Source: Bacteroidaceae bacterium (GTDB taxonomy: Bacteria; Bacteroidota; Bacteroidia; Bacteroidales; Bacteroidaceae). From it: DNA of 64,000 nt. How positions within the stretch are numbered: position 1 is the stretch's first letter; each line of letters starts with the position of its first letter. The notes under the pieces were generated by a model, which was not told the origin of the DNA, did no database searches, and saw only the letters and a program-made list of their open reading frames with translations. Both the position numbers and the translations under genes were made by a program. Positions 23,765-32,198 of the stretch are shown here, piece after piece. Where the stretch lies: contig JAFTEV010000033.1 of NCBI GenBank assembly GCA_017453465.1, positions 1-64,000 of the forward strand. Reading direction: 5' to 3'.

Positions 23765-26143
23765 TTATTTCACGGTCAAGGCACGGCCAGTGTAGGTGAC
23801 GGTCTTCTCGGTGCCGCCGATGACCTTCACGTGGAAGGTGCGCGTCTGGAGCATTCCGGGGAAGGAGCCTGTGCGCCGCCCGATGGTGAGGGTCTTGCTG
23901 CGGTCGTTCCAGGTGAGGGGAATGGTGGTGTAGCTGCCCTGTTCGTAGTTGTAGTTGTCGCCCTCGTCTTCGTAGAGGGTGAAGGTGGTGTCGGCTCCCG
24001 GATAGACGACGATGTCGAGATTGTCAAACTTGTTCTCGTTGGCATACTGCACGGCAGGGCCGAGGGGCAGGATGGAGCCAGCCTTGATGTAGAGGGGCGA
24101 ATGGCTGAGGGGTGCACTGGCCTTGAGGGTCTGGCCGCCCGTGAGAAGGGTGCCTGTCCAGTAGTCGTACCACTGGGTGCCGGCTGGCAGATAGACGCTG
24201 TAGGTCTTGGCTGCTGTCCAATCGACCTTGGCGTAGGTTTCGCGCTCGCCTTCTTTCTTGTCCCAGCCCGACATGGGGTCGGTGCGGACAATCTTCTCTT
24301 GGGTGTAGAGTGGGTCGATGACGGGACAGACGAGGACGTTGTGGCCGAACATATATTGGCGGTTGTTGTTCCAGGTCTGGCGGTCGGCCTTGAAGTCCAT
24401 GAAGAGGGCACGCATGAAGGAGTCGTCGTGCTTGGTCACCTGCCACGACTGGCTGTAGATGTAGGGCAGGAAGCGGTAGCGCAGTTTCACTGCATCGATG
24501 AGTGCGTCATAGACGGGTTCGCCCTGTTTGCCAAAGTAGTAGAGTTCGCGGTAGATGTCGGCACCGTGGCTGCGCATCATGGGGGTGAAGGCTCCGAACT
24601 GCATCCAGCGCACGTAGAGCTCCTGGTACTGCGGATTGCGCACGGCTGAGTTTGTGCCCTGCGTGTTGTAGGAGCCAGCAAAGAATCCGCCAATGTCGGC
24701 ATTGACGTTGGGATTGGCTGTCAGCGTGTAGTTCAGGCAGATGGGCACCTGCTTGCGGAAGCTGTCCCACGAACTGCCTATGTCGCCGCTCCAGGTGTTG
24801 GCTCCGTAACGCTGCTGACCGGCAAAGTAGGAACGGGTGAGGATGAAGACGCGCTTGTCGGAGCTGACGGCACGCTGGTGGTCATACACACCGCCCACGG
24901 TCATCAGCGGGAAGGCGTTGCGCACACTGCGGAAGGAACCCATGGCCGTCAGTTCGTCGAGGTCGCTGTCTTTGTAGCTGTGGTGGTCGGGGTCGGTAGA
25001 GTCCATCCACCATGCGTCGATGCCCATCTTGTGGAGGCGGGAGAGGTTTTGCCAGTAGATGTCGCGAGCTTCTGCATTATAGACATCATAGACGCGCACC
25101 CCGCTGGGGTAGTCCATGCGCGGTGGCCACTGGGGTAGTCCGCTCTGTGGCCAGGTCTCGAAGCTGAGCAGCATTCCTTTGTCCTTCATTTCCCTGAAGG
25201 CTTTGGTCTCAGGGCCGAAGGAGGCCCAGATGGAGATGCTGATGTGGGCGTTCTGCTTGTGCACTTCGTTTATCATGTCCTGTGCGCGGTCGAACTCAGG
25301 GTTGAGGAACTCCATGGCGTTCCAGTTGTAGTTGCTGCCCCAGTATTGCCAGTCCTGAATGATGCCGTCGAAGGGTATCTTCAGATCGCGGTACTTGTGT
25401 ACGACTTCGAGCAGTTCGTGCTGTGACTTGTAGCGTTCACGCGACTGGTGGAAGCCATACGTCCACAGCGGGAACATGGGCACTTCGCCTGTGAGGTGGC
25501 GCATTTCGGCAATCACGCCGTCTGCATCGCCGCCATAGATGAAGTAGTAGTCAACGAGCTTGCCCACCTCGGACTCCAACACGACGTTGCCAGCCTGTCC
25601 TTCGGCTGGTGTGGTGAACTGTGTGGGCGAGTAGTTGTCCCAGTAGATGCCGTAGCCCTTAATGGTCTGATAGAAGTGGGCGTAGTCTTCGAGGTTGCTC
25701 TGCTGCATCTTGCGGTCTTCGCCGCGCTGACTCATCTTGCCGTTTTGCAAAAGACCGACACCATAGATGCCTTCGTCGGCTTCCACCGAGAAGGCTTGCT
25801 TCACGCGGTAGGCTCCCTTGTCGGGGCCGTCGGCAATGGGGGTGAAGGCGCAGTCGCTTTCGGCTGTGAGCAGATTGCCCTTGCTGTCGGAGAAGCTGAC
25901 TTTTCCGTTCTTTACGGTGACGGTGAGGGCAGCGGACTTATAGACGGTGGCTCCGTCTCGCTCGGTCTGGCTGACCTTCACTTTCTCTGGACTGCTGACA
26001 ACAACGAGCGATTTCTTCTCTACGTTGCCTTGTCCATTGTTCTTTACGATGCGTACCGTGCGAGGTGTGTAGAACTCCACGGTCTGTGCCCAGCTTGTTG
26101 TTCCAAGCAATAGGGTCAAGAAAAACAGTACCTTTCTTTTCAT
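23765..26143 (-). CDS. Glycoside hydrolase family 31, alpha-xylosidase-like
   Basis: 792 residues from the ATG complementary to 26141-26143; the longer frame upstream is repeat DNA. Signal peptide about 1-19. An N-terminal beta-sandwich is followed by the TIM barrel. The nucleophile is the Asp of WWMDSTDP (about residue 378) and the acid/base the Asp of WSGDIGSSW (about 452). The N-terminal GIYGVGLLQNGKM and LEDYAHFYQTIKGYGIYWDN stretches (in two parts) and the C-terminal DUF5110-like region agree with xylosidase- or glucosidase-type GH31 enzymes. It probably trims xylose or glucose side chains of plant polysaccharides in the periplasm. Downstream of GH43 in the same operon. Confidence 0.9.
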   Translation of the reverse strand: MKRKVLFFLTLLLGTTSWAQTVEFYTPRTVRIVKNNGQGNVEKKSLVVVSSPEKVKVSQTERDGATVYKSAALTVTVKNGKVSFSDSKGNLLTAESDCAFTPIADGPDKGAYRVKQAFSVEADEGIYGVGLLQNGKMSQRGEDRKMQQSNLEDYAHFYQTIKGYGIYWDNYSPTQFTTPAEGQAGNVVLESEVGKLVDYYFIYGGDADGVIAEMRHLTGEVPMFPLWTYGFHQSRERYKSQHELLEVVHKYRDLKIPFDGIIQDWQYWGSNYNWNAMEFLNPEFDRAQDMINEVHKQNAHISISIWASFGPETKAFREMKDKGMLLSFETWPQSGLPQWPPRMDYPSGVRVYDVYNAEARDIYWQNLSRLHKMGIDAWWMDSTDPDHHSYKDSDLDELTAMGSFRSVRNAFPLMTVGGVYDHQRAVSSDKRVFILTRSYFAGQQRYGANTWSGDIGSSWDSFRKQVPICLNYTLTANPNVNADIGGFFAGSYNTQGTNSAVRNPQYQELYVRWMQFGAFTPMMRSHGADIYRELYYFGKQGEPVYDALIDAVKLRYRFLPYIYSQSWQVTKHDDSFMRALFMDFKADRQTWNNNRQYMFGHNVLVCPVIDPLYTQEKIVRTDPMSGWDKKEGERETYAKVDWTAAKTYSVYLPAGTQWYDYWTGTLLTGGQTLKASAPLSHSPLYIKAGSILPLGPAVQYANENKFDNLDIVVYPGADTTFTLYEDEGDNYNYEQGSYTTIPLTWNDRSKTLTIGRRTGSFPGMLQTRTFHVKVIGGTEKTVTYTGRALTVK

Positions 26144-26272
26144 TATGGTTTTGTGGTTTTGAGGGTTTGCGGTTGTGCGGTTAGACGGTTGTGCGGTTTT
26201 GCGGTCGCTTCGCTTTACGGTTTTGCGGTAAGAACCGTACAACCGTATGACCGCACAACCGCATAACCGAAC
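26144..26272. repeat. Spacer hairpin of TGCGGTT / AACCGCA units
   Basis: Fills the gap from the GH43 stop to the GH31 start. GCGGTTAGACGGTTGTGCGG and GCGGTCGCTTCGCTTTACGG lie opposite ACCGTACAACCGTATGACCG and CGCACAACCGCATAACCG. Confidence 0.8.
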
Positions 26273-27313
26273 TTAATATCCAAAGTATGTTTCGAGGCGT
26301 TTGCGCTCCTTGGCTGTAATCTGGATGACAGAGCCATGGCGCGGTGTGAAGTTGCCTTTGGTGGGCGTGTCCTTCACGTACTCAAAGTTTTTCAGGTCGC
26401 CCTTGCAGAACTGGTAGTGCCCGTTGGCATAGCAGTCGTACATCAGGATGTACTCATCGCTGCCAATCAGCGGGAACACCGACGAACCCTCCACAGGGTA
26501 CTGCCTTGGCTTCTGCAAGTGTCGCCACTCCACGGTGTAAGGGCCTGTCAGCGACGGACTGGTAGCCCGCATCACGCCTTGCCGCGTGCGCCAACCACCG
26601 TTGGGGCCAGCTGGATTGATGACACTGCGGCCTTCGTCCTTGAAGAACAGCACGTACTCCTTGTTCCGCTTGTCATAGACAATGTCACCGTCAATGCTTG
26701 CCTTGCCGAAGTCAAAAAGCAGTTGCGGCTCGGTGATGTCGGTGAAGTCCTCGTTGGCATAGCTGTAGAACAGCTTGAAATAAGGCTGGTTGAACTTTGG
26801 GTCATCCGTGGGGTACTCCCAGTCGTGACGACCAATCGAGTAGTAAATCATGTACTTCCGCTCCACGGGGTCCCAGATGGTCTGCGGTGCCCACACAGCG
26901 TGCAGGTTCTTGCGGTCAAAGCCTGGCAGATTGGGGAAACGAGTCGGAAAGTCGATGGCCGTGTGCTGCCAATGAATCAGGTCGGTCGATTTCATCAGAA
27001 TCAGCCCGTCATTACTTTGCCAGCCCTCGCTGGACCTCATGTCGGTCAGCACCATGTAGAACGTCTTGCCATCCCTGCCACGGATAATGTGGGGGTCGCG
27101 GATGGAATGTTTCAAGGAAATGCTGTCGCTCGCCACCACAGGCTTGCCGTCATTCAGCGAGCGATAGTTGAAGCCGTCGTCGCTGATGGCAAAGCGTATC
27201 TGCTCGCCTTCGGGTGTGTTGTTGGAGAAAAACGCAAAGAGATAGCTCGTGTATTTCTTTGCCTGTGCCGTCACACTCAGCAGCGTGAGGACACTCAGAA
27301 GGAAGGTCTTCAT
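26273..27313 (-). CDS. Glycoside hydrolase family 43
   Basis: 346 residues, signal peptide about 1-18, then one five-bladed propeller. Visible family landmarks are SIRDPHIIRGRDGKTFYMV near 69-87 (Asp in the RDP motif), HAVWAPQTIWD near 139-149, ASIDGDIVYD near 202-211 and the probable general acid Glu in VEGSSVFPL near 283. Such enzymes remove arabinose or xylose units from hemicellulose or pectin. The start overlaps the end of the upstream multidomain gene by 4 bp, so they are translationally coupled. No accessory domain. Confidence 0.9.
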   Translation of the reverse strand: MKTFLLSVLTLLSVTAQAKKYTSYLFAFFSNNTPEGEQIRFAISDDGFNYRSLNDGKPVVASDSISLKHSIRDPHIIRGRDGKTFYMVLTDMRSSEGWQSNDGLILMKSTDLIHWQHTAIDFPTRFPNLPGFDRKNLHAVWAPQTIWDPVERKYMIYYSIGRHDWEYPTDDPKFNQPYFKLFYSYANEDFTDITEPQLLFDFGKASIDGDIVYDKRNKEYVLFFKDEGRSVINPAGPNGGWRTRQGVMRATSPSLTGPYTVEWRHLQKPRQYPVEGSSVFPLIGSDEYILMYDCYANGHYQFCKGDLKNFEYVKDTPTKGNFTPRHGSVIQITAKERKRLETYFGY

Positions 27314-30048
27314 TTTCCGCTATTCAGATATTTGTCAATCAGTTTTGCAATGTCTTCGATAGTAATCCGGCCTGTATTCTCCACCGATAGGTACAGGTCA
27401 ATCAAGGCCGTAATGTCCTCCAGCGTCACCACTTCGTCCGTTGGCAGAATGTCGCTGTCCATATAGGCCGACACTTCGCCCAGGTCTTCCATCACCTTGG
27501 CAATCTCTTCAGCCGTGAGCGGATAATTATAGATGCGGAAGTCGTCCAGATAACCCTTGAAGAACGGGTCTGCCACAAACTGGCTGCGACCCAGATAGCA
27601 CAGCACAGGGGCAATGTCGCTGGGCTTGATGGTGAAGGCAGAAGACGTAGCCACTTCTGCACCGTCCACATACAGCTTCACCTCCACATGGCCATCCTCC
27701 ATGGGGCGAATCGTGACGGCCACATGCTTCCACTGCGTCAACTTCAGCTTTGAACCAGCGGAAAGTATCTGCTCGTCGCCGCCATTCTTCATCACGAAGC
27801 GCATTTCTGAACCATTCGACGGTGTCAGGAACATATAGTTGTCCGTGCCATTGCCAAAGTCGAAGATGCGCTGCCAGTTGTTTCCGCCGCTCCAGCGCAC
27901 CCAGAAAGCCAGCGTCATGGAGTCGAGGCCACAGGCTGCGTAAGGCAGCTGTAGGTAACTGTTCTGTGCAGTCAGGTTGAGCGACTGCTTGCCCGACTTA
28001 ATCATGGCTGCCACCGTAGTGTACTTCTCGGTGCCATAGAGCGAGGCCGTCATCTGATTGGCGGTCTTGTCGAGCAAATCGCCGTCAAACTGCTGCTGCA
28101 CCACAAGCCGACGGCTGTCCTGCGTCACAGCCTCCACCTCTTCCGAGGCAGCAGAGCGGTTGCCTGCACGGTCCACAGCCAACACCTTATATATATATGT
28201 ATGGCCCAGCCGAGCCGTATTGTCGAGGAACGTGGTCAGCGTGTCGCCACGTCCAATGGTGTTCCACACACCGTCTTCAGCCCGAAGCACCGTGTAGCAA
28301 ATGGGGTCTGCATCCTCCACAGCCGTCCAGTCCAGCCTGATGCTTCCCGTCTGTGGTGTAGCCAGCAGACCTGTGGGGGCAGCAGGAGCTTTTGTATCGT
28401 TCTTTGTGTCGATGGGCTGAAAACGCCACATATATTTCTTTCGGTTCGCAGCAGTCGTTTTTTCTGTCGGTGCGTCTTGCAGGGTCACATTGCTACCCGA
28501 AGTCGTGCTGCCGCAATACAGATATTTCCCGCTCAGCCTGTTCACGATAAACCAGTAGCCTTCGCCCGCATACTTCAGCAACCACTGTTCTTCCATGGCA
28601 TGACCCGCATCGAAGCAGATGACACCAGCCCCCGAACCCAGGTTCAAGTTCAGCAGATTCAGGTGTGTGGCTGTCAGCTTCGGGTTGGCATTGTCAATGA
28701 ACCAGTAAGAGCAGTCGCCGTCCGTATGTCCAGGCGTTACGTTCCACTGCTGAGTATAGCCCGAAGTCACACGCGATGCACTCTGCACATTCGACGAACC
28801 CTTGTACGTCAGCATCTTCTTGCTCGAAAGGTTCATGATTTGGTACGTACCATCTACAGGTTCATTGGGCACATCTTCGCCCCAAGTAACGTCAAACGAA
28901 TACTCTGCATTGATTTGCCCCTTCTGGTAGCCCGTGCCACCCGGCAAATCATACACAAACTCGCGCGTAGGGCCATAGCCGTTAAAGAACACATCCCGCG
29001 TCGTCGAGACAAACCGATAGCTGGAATTGTTGGCCTGACGCTCCGACGAACCGATGTAGCCATGCACCTCGCCCGTCGAGTCATTCCGATACACTGCGCC
29101 CGCCGTCCAGTGTGTGCGGTCTTCGCCATAGCCAATGCGCACACCCTCATTGCTGTCAATGCAGAACTGGCCACGGGCACGGCTGTCGAAGCCCCACCAA
29201 ATGCCGTTCTGCATACCGTATTGCACGCCCACAATGGCTTCGCCCACATTATGCAACTCATCGCCCGTGGCCACCTTGCCGTCGGCTCTCACTTGGGTGA
29301 AGAAGTTGGCGTAATTGTCAAACGAACCTGCCAGCTGGTGCGTATTGCCCTCATCCACATAGTCCTTCAGGTAATTGTACCAAGGCAGGGCCTGGTCGCA
29401 GTTCAGCGTATTGCCACCCGAAATGCGGATGCTGTCGAAGAAGGAATCTTCCCTAATCCACTTGCAAATCTGCAGGAAGTCGGCCTTGTTCCCCTCCTTC
29501 CAGCCGCTGTAGTCAGGTTCATTGAAGGGCGAAACCGAATAGACCGTCATGCCCAGCTCCTGTGCATACTTCACCGAAGCCTTCAGGCATTTATACCACT
29601 CATACCAGTTGTCCGCATAGTTCTCGCGATACTCCGGATGATTCTCGTCCAGATAAGCCTCCTGGTCAGCTGTGAAGTTAATCAAGGTCACCCCCGTGAT
29701 ATTTTTGATGTTGTCGCAACGCGACTTCAACGCCCGCTTCTGAGCTGCTGTCAGCTCATAGTCGCCGTTCCCCTTATCCACCACGAGGTCGGTAAGCTGA
29801 TACGTCACGCGGCCAATTGCCAAATGCTCCTTGCCTATCCAGTTTGCGCCACGGCGAATATTGAAGTCCCAGTTCCAGGCCGCATCCATTCCCCAATTCA
29901 CCTTATACTCTGCGCCCTTGGCAGACACGTCAAACGGAATCGTGCAATCCGTCACTTTATGCGCACGCAAAAAATCAGACCCCGTCTGAGCCGTCGCTGT
30001 CAAGACCGCGCATAGCATCCCGACCGACACAAGAAAACCTTTTTTCAT
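27310..30048 (-). CDS. Multidomain clan GH-A glycosidase with lectin, FN3, LamG and dockerin-like modules
   Basis: 912 residues from the ATG complementary to 30046-30048. Signal peptide about 1-21. The catalytic part (about 25-400) has SVSPFNEPDYSGW, where Glu of NEP is the likely acid/base, and GDELHNVGEAIVG, with a candidate nucleophile; the fold suggests GH30 or a relative. A ricin-type lectin region follows (about 405-560, QQWNVTPG and EEQWLLKYAG), then an FN3 module with VLRAEDGVW, a LamG/concanavalin-like domain (about 670-850, AFWVRWSGG and GYLDDFRIYN) and two TLEDIT-x-LID-x-YL repeats at the end. First gene of a three-gene GH operon; it overlaps GH43 by 4 bp. Confidence 0.87.
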   Translation of the reverse strand: MKKGFLVSVGMLCAVLTATAQTGSDFLRAHKVTDCTIPFDVSAKGAEYKVNWGMDAAWNWDFNIRRGANWIGKEHLAIGRVTYQLTDLVVDKGNGDYELTAAQKRALKSRCDNIKNITGVTLINFTADQEAYLDENHPEYRENYADNWYEWYKCLKASVKYAQELGMTVYSVSPFNEPDYSGWKEGNKADFLQICKWIREDSFFDSIRISGGNTLNCDQALPWYNYLKDYVDEGNTHQLAGSFDNYANFFTQVRADGKVATGDELHNVGEAIVGVQYGMQNGIWWGFDSRARGQFCIDSNEGVRIGYGEDRTHWTAGAVYRNDSTGEVHGYIGSSERQANNSSYRFVSTTRDVFFNGYGPTREFVYDLPGGTGYQKGQINAEYSFDVTWGEDVPNEPVDGTYQIMNLSSKKMLTYKGSSNVQSASRVTSGYTQQWNVTPGHTDGDCSYWFIDNANPKLTATHLNLLNLNLGSGAGVICFDAGHAMEEQWLLKYAGEGYWFIVNRLSGKYLYCGSTTSGSNVTLQDAPTEKTTAANRKKYMWRFQPIDTKNDTKAPAAPTGLLATPQTGSIRLDWTAVEDADPICYTVLRAEDGVWNTIGRGDTLTTFLDNTARLGHTYIYKVLAVDRAGNRSAASEEVEAVTQDSRRLVVQQQFDGDLLDKTANQMTASLYGTEKYTTVAAMIKSGKQSLNLTAQNSYLQLPYAACGLDSMTLAFWVRWSGGNNWQRIFDFGNGTDNYMFLTPSNGSEMRFVMKNGGDEQILSAGSKLKLTQWKHVAVTIRPMEDGHVEVKLYVDGAEVATSSAFTIKPSDIAPVLCYLGRSQFVADPFFKGYLDDFRIYNYPLTAEEIAKVMEDLGEVSAYMDSDILPTDEVVTLEDITALIDLYLSVENTGRITIEDIAKLIDKYLNSGK

Positions 30049-30080
30049 AATCAGCAGTAAGATATTAGTTTGATTTCGCT

Positions 30081-30114
30081 GCAAATGTACAAAAAAACAA
30101 ACAAATACCACAAA
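30081..30114 (-). promoter_or_regulatory. Promoter of the GH operon
   Basis: TTTG (30111-30114), 21 nt, TACATTTGC (30081-30089) on the minus strand, 32 bp ahead of the start codon. Confidence 0.6.
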
Positions 30115-30130
30115 AACAAACAAGAAAATC

Positions 30131-30233
30131 ACAATGCACAATGCACAATTAACAATTAACAATTCACAATTGGAGTATCCATGGCTTGCTTGTCCATACT
30201 CCAATTGTGAATTGTTAATTGTGAATTGTTAAT
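30131..30233. repeat. Spacer hairpin of AATTAACAATTCACAATT units
   Basis: Tandem AACAATTAACAATTCACAAT with GGAGTAT on the left faces ATACTCC then AATTGTGAATTGTTAATTG on the right, around a centre with CCATGGCTTGCTTGTCC. It lies just past the SIMPL start and before the GH promoter. Confidence 0.8.
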
Positions 30234-30244
30234 TAAAAAACTCC

Positions 30245-30964
30245 TTAGTCCTTCAGCGAATAAGTCACCGTGGTCACCACACGCACTTTCTTGATATACG
30301 GCGTGTTCTCGTCACGGTCGTCAATAGAGAACTGGCCTTGGTCGGCAGTAACAATCTTGTTGAGCTGGCTATGCGAATTTTCGGCAAACTGCAAGGCAGT
30401 CTTTTCCGCATTCTCAATGGCCTCGCGCATCATCTGAGGTTTCATTTCCTTGAAGGCAACAAAGTCGTAGTGAATGGGGGCTTCGTAGCCACCGTCAACA
30501 ATGGCAATGCCCTGCTGCAGGAGTTCGCCTTGGCGGGCAATGATGCTGCGGACAAGTTTCACATTGCTGGAAACCACCGTGATGGTAGAAGTGATGTTGT
30601 AGCGGTAGTCACGTCGGTTCTCGCCATATCGCTCTGCGTTCAGGTCGATGACCGTCGGGGCATTCACACTGATTTCTTCCTGCTTCACACCATTCTTCAG
30701 CAGGAACTGCTTGATGGCAGCAGTCGTGGCGTTAATCTTGCTGTACAGCGAAGGCAGGTCGTTGCCCAGCTCCTTGGTCTGTATCGGCCACGTCACCTTG
30801 TCGGCTTCCACTTCCTTCTCAGCCAACCCCTTCACCGTCACCCTGCGGTCACGATTCGTAAAGTTGTCAATTCCACCCTTGAGGCTAAGCCCCAAAACAA
30901 CCAGTCCCAGCAGAATGCCTGTAGCAATGATGCAGGCTTCCTTGATTTGATTTTTCTTTTCCAT
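30245..30964 (-). CDS. SIMPL-domain (DUF541) membrane-anchored protein
   Basis: 239 residues. One N-terminal membrane anchor (about 12-30) and a periplasmic SIMPL domain with RRVTVKGLAEKEVEADKV near 40-57 and EISVNAPTVIDL further on. The family is widespread, and E. coli YggE of this family has been linked to oxidative stress; its biochemical role is unclear. It lies upstream of the GH cluster but is separated by the hairpin at 30131-30233, so a separate transcript is likely. The BASS transporter gene lies 53 bp upstream in the same direction. Confidence 0.88.
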   Translation of the reverse strand: MEKKNQIKEACIIATGILLGLVVLGLSLKGGIDNFTNRDRRVTVKGLAEKEVEADKVTWPIQTKELGNDLPSLYSKINATTAAIKQFLLKNGVKQEEISVNAPTVIDLNAERYGENRRDYRYNITSTITVVSSNVKLVRSIIARQGELLQQGIAIVDGGYEAPIHYDFVAFKEMKPQMMREAIENAEKTALQFAENSHSQLNKIVTADQGQFSIDDRDENTPYIKKVRVVTTVTYSLKD

Positions 30965-31017
30965 GTTGTTTGTTAATTTATTGTTGTTGGAAGTATAAAA
31001 CGAAAGCCATTCTGTGT

Positions 31018-31968
31018 TTATTGTCTTTCTGCCGAAACTTTTTCCTCATTCCAGCTGTACAACTTAGCCACCAAAGCACCGCTGATGTTGTGCCACACAC
31101 TGAAGATGGCTCCAGGAATGGTCGCCATAGGGAACATCGCAAAATGCAGAATGGCCAGACTGGAAGCCAGTCCAGAGTTTTGCATCCCCACTTCAATAGA
31201 AATGGCAGCCCGCTTGGAATGAGAAAGTTGCAGCAGCCGACCAATGGCATAACCCAAGCCCAGTCCGCTCAGATTGTGGAGCACCACGACGAGCACCACC
31301 AGCAGTCCGCCCGTGAGCAACTTGGCGGCATTGTGCCCCACAATGATGCCCACCAGCAACGCAATCATCAGCGACGAAAAGGCTGGCAGATAAGCCACAG
31401 CACTCCTCGTCAGCCGAGGCAAATAGCGTTGCATCAGGAAACCCAAAAAGATGGGGAGTATCACCACATACAAGATGGACTGCAACATTCCCCAAGTGTC
31501 AACATCGACAAACTTTCCAGCCAGCAGCCAAGTCAGTAACGGCGTGAGCAGCGGAGCCAGCACCGTAGATGTAGCCGTCATGCCCACCGAGAGAGCCAAG
31601 TCTCCCTTTGCCAGATAGGTTATCACATTCGACGCAGTCCCACCCGGACAACACCCCACCAGAATCACGCCCAAAGCCAAATCGTCGGGCAGCCGGAATG
31701 CCCGCACCAGCAGCCACGCCATCAGCGGCATCACCGTAAACTGCGCCAGACACCCCGTCAGCACATCCTTCGGACGGCTAAACACCACCCTGAAATCCTC
31801 CAGCTTCAACGTCAGTCCCATGCCAAACATGATCAAGCCCAACATCGGATTGATCACCCAAGTCCCCACCCTGCAGAAAGGCTCCGGCACACACACAGCC
31901 ACCACAGCCAGCCCCAGCACCAAAGCCCCCATCCAGCGGGAAATGAAATTACAAAGTTGTTGCAGCAT
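31018..31968 (-). CDS. Bile acid:sodium symporter family (BASS) transporter
   Basis: 316 residues with about nine to ten membrane segments. Sodium-site landmarks of the family are present: GLIMFGMGLTLKLEDF near 44-59, GCCPGGTASNVITYLAKGD near 104-122, and the second-repeat segment SIEVGMQNSGLASSLA near 258-273. Members import sodium with organic anions such as bile acids or small carboxylates; the substrate cannot be told from sequence. Short spacing to the 67-residue gene upstream (16 bp) and to the SIMPL gene downstream. Confidence 0.9.
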   Translation of the reverse strand: MLQQLCNFISRWMGALVLGLAVVAVCVPEPFCRVGTWVINPMLGLIMFGMGLTLKLEDFRVVFSRPKDVLTGCLAQFTVMPLMAWLLVRAFRLPDDLALGVILVGCCPGGTASNVITYLAKGDLALSVGMTATSTVLAPLLTPLLTWLLAGKFVDVDTWGMLQSILYVVILPIFLGFLMQRYLPRLTRSAVAYLPAFSSLMIALLVGIIVGHNAAKLLTGGLLVVLVVVLHNLSGLGLGYAIGRLLQLSHSKRAAISIEVGMQNSGLASSLAILHFAMFPMATIPGAIFSVWHNISGALVAKLYSWNEEKVSAERQ

Positions 31969-31984
31969 CTTTTTACGGAATATT

Positions 31985-32188
31985 TTATGCGATAATTTGT
32001 TTTACAATAAACTTTTCAGGATTAAACCCCGCCTTGACAATCCACGGATTTTCTTTAAGAAGTTGTTCCACGACATTGTCTCCCTGCTTACACACAAGAC
32101 AGCCCAGCACCTGACAGTTTTCTATTTCCACACCTTCATTCGGAGCAATCGTGTACCCCTCAGTAGTATAAATAATGTATTCGTTCAT
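31985..32188 (-). CDS. 67-residue protein behind the DNA methyltransferase
   Basis: Starts at the ATG complementary to 32186-32188, 10 bp after the methyltransferase stop. It reads MNEYIIYTTEGYTIAPNEG, then VENCQVLG-like and LLKENPWIVKAGFNPEKF segments. I have seen short proteins of this pattern in many bacteria and phages but know no function. The tight spacing makes it the third gene of the restriction-modification operon, so a controller, inhibitor or accessory role is possible; it has no helix-turn-helix and is not a standard C protein. The residue pattern suggests one small alpha/beta domain. Confidence 0.75.
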   Translation of the reverse strand: MNEYIIYTTEGYTIAPNEGVEIENCQVLGCLVCKQGDNVVEQLLKENPWIVKAGFNPEKFIVKQIIA

Positions 32189-32198
32189 TTTTCGTCTG

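Noticed and set aside
26144..26242. N-terminal extension of the GH31 protein (MYGSYRKTVKRS)
   Set aside because: It is translated spacer repeat and precedes a normal signal peptide at MKRKVLFFL.
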